From positions 1-9,919 of the forward strand of contig CAKURH010000117.1 in assembly GCA_934675625.1 (NCBI GenBank): 9,919 bases of DNA, given 5' to 3'. The DNA is from an uncultured Kiritimatiellota bacterium (GTDB lineage: Bacteria; Verrucomicrobiota; Kiritimatiellia; RFP12; UBA1067). The notes under the pieces were generated by a model. That model was not told the origin of the DNA and did not search any database. It saw nothing but the letters and a program-made list of their open reading frames with translations. Shown here in pieces: positions 5,874-9,919 of the stretch. The first letter of the stretch is position 1. Every line of letters starts with the position of its first letter. A program made the translations under genes and the position numbers.

Positions 5874-7283
5874 ATGTCCCTCGTCCTCTCCATTTTGCCG
5901 ATTGTTGCGCTGGCGGTGGCGCTGGCCGTCTTCAAGGCCCGGGCGCACGTGGCCGCCTTTGGCGCGGCGGCGCTGGCCGTGGCGATCGCGCGCGCCTTCT
6001 TCGGCGAGAGCCTGTCGCTGGCGGCGACGGGCGCGGCCGTGCTGGACGGCGTCACGTTCGCGCTCTACCCGATCTGCCTGGTCGTCCTCGCCGCGCTCTT
6101 CGTCTATTCGCTGACGGTCGAGTCGGGTGCGATGGCGACGATTCGCGCGGGGCTTTCCGGCGTCTCGCCCGACCCGCGCGTCCTCGCGCTCCTCATCGTC
6201 TGGGGCTTCGGGAACTTCATGGAGGGCATGGCTGGCTTCGGCACGGCCGTCGCGATTCCGGCGGCGATGCTCGTCGGCCTCGGCTTCGATCCGCTGAAGG
6301 CGGTTCTCATGTGCCTCGTCGCCAACACGACGCCGACCGCCTACGGTTCTGTCGGCGTGCCGATTGCGGTGCTCGCGAAAGTCTGCGGCGGCGAGGCGGG
6401 CGCGCTGTCGGGGACGGTCGCCGCGCTTCAGCTTGCGGTCACGGCGCTCGGCCCGTTCCTCGTCCTGCTCGTCTACGGCGGCCGCGCGGCCCTGCGGGGT
6501 CTGGTCGGCCTCACGCTCGTCGCGGATGCGGCGTTTCTCGTTCCGTGGTTCCTGTCCGCGCGCTTCCTCGGCCCGGAGCTGCCGGACATCCTCGGCGGGC
6601 TTTCCGTTCTCGTCGTCGTGGCGCTCGTCGCCGCACGGGGGCGCGTCGGCGGCGACCTGCGCGCGCAGGCGGTCGCGTGGGCGCCGTTCGGCTTCGTCGT
6701 GCTGCTGCTGGGCGCGGCGGTGCCGCTGCCGCCCGACTGGAAGCGCTTCGCGTCGCCGGGCGTGCTCGTGCTGCTCGCGGGCTTTCTCGGCGGTGCGGTG
6801 CAGGGCCTGTCCCCCGTGCGGATGTGCCGAGTGCTCGTGCGGACGTTTCGCGCCTACTGGACGGCGTTTGCGGCGATCTGCTGTGTGCTGGTCCTCGCGC
6901 GCGTGATGACGGCGGCGGGCATGATCGCGACGCTGGCGGACGCGCTCGTGTCGCTGACGGGCGCGGCCTATCCGTTCTTCGCGCCGGTCGTCGGTGCGCT
7001 CGGCGGCTTCGTGACGGGCTCGGGCACGAACGCGAACGTCCTCTTCGGCGCGTTGCAGGTTCGTGCGGCGGCGCAGCTCGGCGTGCCGGAAAGCCTGCTG
7101 GCGGCGGCGAACATGATGGGCGCGGGCATCGGCAAGATGATCTGTCCGCAGTCGATCGCCATCGGCACGGCCGCCGCGCTCGTCGCGGGCCGTGCGGGCG
7201 AGGTCTTCCGGACGGCGTTCACGTGGTTTCTCGCCGTCATTCTCGTGGCGTGCGTCGTCTGCGGTGTCGTGGCCGTGCGCTGA
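5874..7283 (+). CDS. L-lactate permease family transporter (LctP/LldP type)
   Basis: This 469-residue, very hydrophobic protein shows the hallmarks of the LctP family (TC 2.A.14): EGMAGFGTAVAIPAAM starting at E117, an NTTPTAYGSVGVP block near residue 152, GFVTGSGTNAN at 378-388, and GKMICPQSIAIG from 420. Family members import L-lactate, D-lactate or glycolate with protons; the exact substrate cannot be read from sequence. It is shorter than the roughly 550-residue E. coli LldP, apparently through shorter loops in the middle, but both conserved halves are intact. It begins 6 nt after the symporter gene in the same operon. No lactate dehydrogenase or LldR-type regulator is present in the window, so the metabolic link is open. 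No clear terminator follows. Confidence 0.85.
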   Translation: MSLVLSILPIVALAVALAVFKARAHVAAFGAAALAVAIARAFFGESLSLAATGAAVLDGVTFALYPICLVVLAALFVYSLTVESGAMATIRAGLSGVSPDPRVLALLIVWGFGNFMEGMAGFGTAVAIPAAMLVGLGFDPLKAVLMCLVANTTPTAYGSVGVPIAVLAKVCGGEAGALSGTVAALQLAVTALGPFLVLLVYGGRAALRGLVGLTLVADAAFLVPWFLSARFLGPELPDILGGLSVLVVVALVAARGRVGGDLRAQAVAWAPFGFVVLLLGAAVPLPPDWKRFASPGVLVLLAGFLGGAVQGLSPVRMCRVLVRTFRAYWTAFAAICCVLVLARVMTAAGMIATLADALVSLTGAAYPFFAPVVGALGGFVTGSGTNANVLFGALQVRAAAQLGVPESLLAAANMMGAGIGKMICPQSIAIGTAAALVAGRAGEVFRTAFTWFLAVILVACVVCGVVAVR

Positions 7284-7313
7284 TAATCTTCCGACGCGCG
7301 ATGGACGCGGATA

Positions 7314-7322
7314 TGGTATAAT
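7314..7322 (+). promoter_or_regulatory. Extended -10 promoter of the esterase gene
   Basis: TGG (7314-7316) followed by a perfect TATAAT (7317-7322). No recognisable -35 lies at 16-18 nt, so the extended -10 likely carries recognition. ATG 7333 is 10 nt downstream, leaving almost no 5' leader. Confidence 0.7.
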
Positions 7323-7332
7323 TCGTCGCCTA

Positions 7333-8343
7333 ATGAAAATATTGATGATGGCGACAATGCTGGTTTTGGGAGTGGTCGGTGCGGCGACGGCGAAGGCCGA
7401 TGTCTACGCGCGGGAGACGGACGCCTTTCTCGCGGCGCGGGACGGGCGTGTGCAGACGGCGCAGATTGCGGCCATCCGCCGCGCGACGGCGGGCGAGACG
7501 GATGACCTCAAGGCCGTCCGCACGGCGCGGAACACGTGGGCGCCCCTGCCGGACAGCGTAGCGGCCGAGATGCTGTCGCCGATGATGCGGCTCTACCGCC
7601 CGAAGGGCGGACGGGACTTGCCGCTGCTCATCTACCTGCACGGCGGCGGCTGGGTGATCGGCAGTCTCGCGAGCTGTTCGGCGTTCTGCGGCGCGGTCGC
7701 GGCGAAGGGCTACGCCGTCCTCGCGCTCGACTACGCGCTCGCGCCGGAACATCCGTTCCCGGCCGCGCTCAACGACGTCTGCGCGGCTTTCCGCGCGGTC
7801 GTGTCCGATCCGGCGCGCTTTGGCGCGAATCCGGCGCGGGTGTCGATCGGCGGCGATTCCTCGGGCGGCAACCTCGCACTCGCGGCGGCGCTTGTTCTCC
7901 AGAAGAAGAACCTGAAGCCGCATGCCCTCGTCCTCTACTATCCCGTCACCGAGGCGCGGGCAGACAACTCGGCGTCGTGGCGGACGTTCGCGACGGGGTG
8001 TGGCATGGACGCGGCGTTCATGGACGTGTGCTTGGTGGCCTACTTGAACGGACACGATTCGATGGATCCTCTCGTCTCGCCTGCCTTTGCCACGGATGAG
8101 CAGTTGCGTCGACTGCCGCCCGTCCATATTCTTGGTGCGGATCGTGATGTGCTGCGCGACCAGGGGCTGCGTTTCGCACGGCGGCTCGAAGGGCTTGGAC
8201 ATCCCGTGCGCGCGGAAGTGCTGCCCGGCAGTACGCACCTCTTCGTCACCGTCAAGGGCCAGCCCGCCGCCTTCGCGCGCGCCGTCGCCTTCGCGACCGA
8301 GGCGATAGGGCCTCACGCAGAGCGGCCGATGGCCGGGCGATGA
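7333..8343 (+). CDS. Secreted HSL-family (family IV) esterase/lipase
   Basis: The 336-residue product starts with a signal peptide (residues 1-22, cleavage after AKA). It has the alpha/beta-hydrolase fold of the hormone-sensitive-lipase group: oxyanion motif HGGGW (103-107), nucleophile elbow GDSSGG with Ser176, acid in DVLRDQG (Asp272) and base in GSTHLF (His302). The catalytic triad is complete and length matches the family. Such enzymes hydrolyse short-chain carboxylic esters. Export, and the nearby secreted glycosidases, suggest it could remove acyl groups from glycans or dietary esters; that is inference. I chose ATG 7333 because it follows a -10 box by 10 nt and opens the signal peptide; an upstream reading from 7192 runs through the previous gene. 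The next gene, on the opposite strand, converges on it. Confidence 0.88.
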   Translation: MKILMMATMLVLGVVGAATAKADVYARETDAFLAARDGRVQTAQIAAIRRATAGETDDLKAVRTARNTWAPLPDSVAAEMLSPMMRLYRPKGGRDLPLLIYLHGGGWVIGSLASCSAFCGAVAAKGYAVLALDYALAPEHPFPAALNDVCAAFRAVVSDPARFGANPARVSIGGDSSGGNLALAAALVLQKKNLKPHALVLYYPVTEARADNSASWRTFATGCGMDAAFMDVCLVAYLNGHDSMDPLVSPAFATDEQLRRLPPVHILGADRDVLRDQGLRFARRLEGLGHPVRAEVLPGSTHLFVTVKGQPAAFARAVAFATEAIGPHAERPMAGR

Positions 8344-8350
8344 GCGGCGA

Positions 8351-8389
8351 CTATCGCGTGAGCAGGTAGCCGAGGCTGCCGTTCGTCAC
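8351..8389 (-). other. Possible 12-codon micro-ORF coupled to the glycosylase gene
   Basis: On the minus strand a GTG at 8389 overlaps the glycosylase stop codon (GTGA) and opens 12 codons (TNGSLGYLLTR after the start) before TAG. AAAGGAGG lies 6 nt upstream, inside the end of the glycosylase gene, an unusually good Shine-Dalgarno for nothing larger. It may be a real peptide or coincidence in GC-rich DNA. Confidence 0.25.
8365..8380. terminator. Hairpin between convergent genes
   Basis: GGTAGC (8365-8370) and GCTGCC (8375-8380) form a 6-bp stem with one G-U pair around a CGAG loop, in the 42-nt gap between the convergent esterase and glycosylase genes. No T-run follows, so it is at best a weak or factor-assisted terminator. 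Confidence 0.25.
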
Positions 8390-8919
8390 GACACGCCTCC
8401 TTTCACCACGAACCGCCATTTGCGGCGCTGGTCGCGCGCAGAGGCGTAGGCAATGCCGATGCGCGGCGTGCGCCGATACGAAGGCACGAACCCGTCGTCC
8501 TCCAGCCAGAGGTCGGGCGAGGTCGCAAAGCGTGCGCGGTTGAACGCGCGCGTGATGCGCAGGAGCTTCGTCAACTTGCCGGGGCCGTCCGCACCCTCCA
8601 CGCCGCGAATCAGCACCGCTTCGGGATGATCCTTCGGGCCTGTCACGACGTTGAGCAGTTCGTGCATTCCGTAGCACAGGTAGACGTAGGCACAGCCGCC
8701 CGCCTCGTACAGGACATCCGTGCGCGGCGTCCGCCCCCGATGCGCATGACAGGCCGTGTCCTCCTCGCCGAAGTAGGCTTCCGTTTCCGTGATGCGCCGC
8801 CGGAGAACCGTCCCGTCCGTCAGGCGACGGCAGAGGAACTTGCCAAGCAGACGCGGCGCGAGCGTGACCGCATCGCCGGAGAAGTCCGTCAGGCGTCTAT
8901 GATCGGGATGCGATGTCAT
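8386..8919 (-). CDS. mpg: 3-methyladenine DNA glycosylase, AAG/MPG family
   Basis: This 177-residue protein aligns with the human AAG family, which removes alkylated purines in base-excision repair. Visible by motif spacing are catalytic Glu47 in ETEAY (human E125), Tyr49 (Y127), His58 in DTACH (H136), the intercalating Tyr83 in YGMHELLN (Y162), Asn90 (N169) and Arg105 in LIRGVEG (R182). The C-terminus (WRFVVKGGVS) resembles the usual RFYxxGSPFVS ending, so the protein looks complete though slightly shorter than many relatives. The ATG at 8919 is preceded by a weak GAAGG. An upstream in-frame stop lies at about 8949-8947. Its promoter box is at 8960-8968, giving a leader of about 30 nt that contains a short overlapping ORF. 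It is unrelated in function to the plus-strand genes. Confidence 0.9.
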   Translation of the reverse strand: MTSHPDHRRLTDFSGDAVTLAPRLLGKFLCRRLTDGTVLRRRITETEAYFGEEDTACHAHRGRTPRTDVLYEAGGCAYVYLCYGMHELLNVVTGPKDHPEAVLIRGVEGADGPGKLTKLLRITRAFNRARFATSPDLWLEDDGFVPSYRRTPRIGIAYASARDQRRKWRFVVKGGVS

Positions 8920-8950
8920 TGCCTTCAGAGGAATTAGCTGCCTTGTTCAT
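8897..8950 (-). other. Possible leaderless upstream ORF overlapping the glycosylase start
   Basis: On the minus strand an ATG at 8950 opens 17 codons (MNKAANSSEGNDIASRS) ending in TAG at 8897, 22 nt inside the glycosylase gene and in another frame. The ATG lies 9 nt after the TATAAT box, the same geometry as three plus-strand genes here, so it may be translated from a near-leaderless mRNA. It may couple or attenuate translation of the glycosylase, or be fortuitous. Confidence 0.35.
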
Positions 8951-8959
8951 GGGCGGGCT

Positions 8960-8968
8960 ATTATACCA
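8960..8968 (-). promoter_or_regulatory. Extended -10 promoter of the glycosylase gene
   Basis: Read on the minus strand this is TGG followed by a perfect TATAAT. No good -35 lies 16-18 nt upstream; that region is the end of the long palindrome beginning at 8982. It is the only extended -10 on this strand upstream of the glycosylase. Confidence 0.65.
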
Positions 8969-8981
8969 ATTTTCTCCGCGC

Positions 8982-9308
8982 CACATTCACGTCCATCGCG
9001 ACCAGGGCTTCAGCATGAAAGACGATCCGCTCCCTGCGCGACAGCCGACGCGCATTCTGGCCCGTCGGCCCGACAGTCGCCCGAACCGTCCTCCGAGGAA
9101 TCGCCGCCATCGCCACTCGTCAGCCTATCAGACGTGACAAGGCATTCCCCTCGGCAGAATGCGTCTCAACAAGCGAAAGCCCTGAGGCGATGGGCGATCC
9201 TCTCCGTCCTCTCGTGCGACTGTCGGCTCCTCCGGGCCAATGGCGACGGACGTCGCCGTTTCACGAGGATCTGCGACTGTTACGTAAAATCAAGGGAGGG
9301 TGAATGTG
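8982..9308. repeat. Long imperfect inverted repeat (about 327 bp)
   Basis: Blocks in the left part recur in nested order as reverse complements in the right part: CACATTCAC 8982-8990 with 9300-9308; GATCC 9024-9028 with 9267-9271; GGCCCG 9059-9064 with 9233-9238; CCGACAGTCGC 9070-9080 with 9216-9226 (11 of 11); AGGA 9096-9099 with 9198-9201; TCGCC 9101-9105 with 9193-9197; CATCGCC 9108-9114 with 9186-9192. An apical hairpin follows (AGAC 9130-9133 with GTCT 9163-9166; GCATTC 9142-9147 with GAATGC 9157-9162). Either strand could fold as one long RNA helix; a degenerate MITE-like element is the alternative. The inner half is well supported, the outer half is patchy. Confidence 0.6.
9242..9257. 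repeat. Perfect 7-bp inverted repeat, GA centre
   Basis: GGCGACG (9242-9248) and CGTCGCC (9251-9257) flank GA, effectively a 6-bp stem with a GGAC loop. It lies within the right arm of the long palindrome and could compete with the long fold. Confidence 0.5.
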
Positions 9309-9360
9309 TCCTGCGCAAGACAAAAAAGACGCTGCGTGAGGAGCGGGCGGGACGCCGAGC

Positions 9361-9378
9361 GCCGAGCGGACGCTCGGC
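9361..9378. repeat. Perfect 8-bp inverted repeat, GA centre
   Basis: GCCGAGCG (9361-9368) and CGCTCGGC (9371-9378) flank GA, again giving a stem with a GGAC loop. GCCGAGC is also repeated directly just upstream (9354-9360). No T-run follows. Confidence 0.5.
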
Positions 9379-9646
9379 GAACGGCAGCGAGGCCGAGGAC
9401 GGCCCGCAAGGCCGAAGGGCCGACGCGACGAACTCGACCAGAAGTCGCCAACGCGGCGCGCTTCGGGGCCGCAGCGGGGCGGAACGCTTGCCGGGCGTGG
9501 CGAATTGGGCAGGACTGCGGCCTGCGGCTGACCTCGCGGTCGCCGCACGGCCGACAGGACGCCCAAGTCGCCCGCCCGGAAGCGCGAGCACCGTTGCCCC
9601 GAAGCACGCCGCACGTCGGCAAGCGACAAGATGCACAGCAGCTTAT

Positions 9647-9714
9647 TGTCGCGCAGGGAGAGAAGCATCTTTTCATGCTGAAGCCCGGTCCTCGCGACAG
9701 CATGATGATGACGT
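9647..9714 (-). repeat. Diverged inverted copy of the palindrome's left arm
   Basis: On the minus strand GGGCTTCAGCATGAAA (9686-9671) and CTCCCTGCGCGACA (9660-9647) are identical to 9005-9020 and 9030-9043 on the plus strand. They are separated by 10 nt here and 9 nt there. Weaker similarity continues on both sides (CGCGA and CAC-T-CA motifs upstream; GCAT-CT and GCC-GAC motifs downstream, to about 9615). This shows two copies of one sequence family in opposite orientation. Confidence 0.7.
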
Positions 9715-9869
9715 GTGCGAGACTCCAGCCTCCAGAAGCACCCAACTTGCTGCGCGGGTTCGTGCGCAAGTAATGGGTCACTGAACAGCGGGGTATAGAA
9801 ACTCCGACGGCTGGCAAAGGGGCGCCGCTACCGCTGCGCCTGACGCTCCGCGCCACCCAACCGCCCCCG

Positions 9870-9919
9870 AAAAAATCTTTTTTATCTTCCCCCCTTGACA
9901 TCATATATGGCTTATGCTA
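9870..9919 (+). promoter_or_regulatory. Strong promoter cut by the right window edge
   Basis: A perfect -35 TTGACA (9895-9900) is followed after exactly 17 nt by TA at 9918-9919, the window end, with TGC (9915-9917) in the extended -10 position. Upstream, A6-TC-T6 (9870-9883) sits where an UP element would bind the RNA polymerase alpha subunit. The gene it serves, likely well expressed, lies outside the window. Confidence 0.6.

Larger units (their letters stand above)
8969..9894. other. Gene-free structured region
   Basis: No open frame here resembles a protein family. The frames on both strands are Arg/Ala/Pro/Ser-rich and overlap one another, as expected for GC-rich non-coding DNA. The stretch holds a long imperfect palindrome (8982-9308), a diverged inverted copy of part of it (about 9647-9714), and small perfect hairpins at 9242-9257 and 9361-9378. 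The part from about 9720 to 9865 shows nothing clear. No tRNA, rRNA, tmRNA or RNase P signature was found by eye. Confidence 0.6.

Noticed and set aside
4086..5948. 620-codon minus-strand open frame opposite the phosphate symporter
   Set aside because: Almost wholly charged low-complexity composition with no family resemblance; the opposite strand encodes clear symporter motifs.
8982..9308. Insertion sequence or intact transposon bounded by CACATTCAC ends
   Set aside because: No transposase frame lies between the ends and no convincing target-site duplication flanks them. A MITE-like relic remains possible and is noted as such.
9777..9862. Possible tRNA-like stretch ending in a CCA-like run
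   Set aside because: No T-arm consensus, no anticodon stem and no acceptor pairing could be found.
9134..9904. Several overlapping open frames of 118-216 codons on both strands at the right
   Set aside because: All are Arg/Ala/Pro/Ser-rich, mutually overlapping, without family motifs. The DNA shows inverted-repeat structure instead.
1..9919. CRISPR array
   Set aside because: No regularly spaced direct repeats of 23-40 nt were seen; the only tandem repeat is two 14-nt units at 83-110.

Overview
This is a GC-rich bacterial window with seven confident protein genes. A tentative leftward gene start sits at the left edge, a strong promoter points out of the right edge, and about 0.95 kb of structured, apparently non-coding DNA lies at the right. 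The protein types and the many secreted beta-helix enzymes suggest a polysaccharide- or glycan-degrading member of the PVC group (Verrucomicrobiota/Kiritimatiellota-like). That assignment is an inference from gene content and base composition, not from a marker gene.

Layout. Positions 1-42 (minus) may be the first 14 codons of a gene running off the left edge. Positions 43-401 hold no gene, only a short tandem repeat, two perfect inverted repeats and a repeat-like stretch, ending in a promoter. Two secreted right-handed beta-helix glycosidases follow on the plus strand: a GH28/GH49-like hydrolase (402-1907) and a GH110 alpha-1,3-galactosidase-like enzyme with all three expected aspartates (1972-3669). 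A weak terminator and a new promoter lead into a three-gene membrane operon: an unrecognised small membrane protein (3751-4170), a Na+/phosphate symporter with a PhoU-like tail (4167-5867) and an LctP-type lactate permease (5874-7283). The first two overlap by ATGA; the third follows after 6 nt. A separately promoted secreted HSL-family esterase (7333-8343) converges on a minus-strand AAG/MPG-type 3-methyladenine DNA glycosylase (8386-8919).

How the genes fit together. The two beta-helix enzymes and the esterase all carry export signals and could trim and deacylate a galactose- or uronate-containing glycan such as mucin or an algal/plant polysaccharide. The lactate permease and phosphate transporter would handle small solutes. 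The glycosylase is an unrelated DNA-repair gene.

Two system-level patterns stand out. First, three promoter-proximal plus-strand genes start only 8-10 nt after a -10 box, mostly of the TGnTATAAT type, so their mRNAs should be leaderless or nearly so. Genes inside the operon instead have Shine-Dalgarno sequences. Second, 8982-9308 forms a long imperfect palindrome with arms of about 125-135 nt, and part of its left arm recurs, diverged and inverted, at about 9647-9714. This points to a dispersed structured repeat or a structured RNA. It is the most novel-looking signal in the window.
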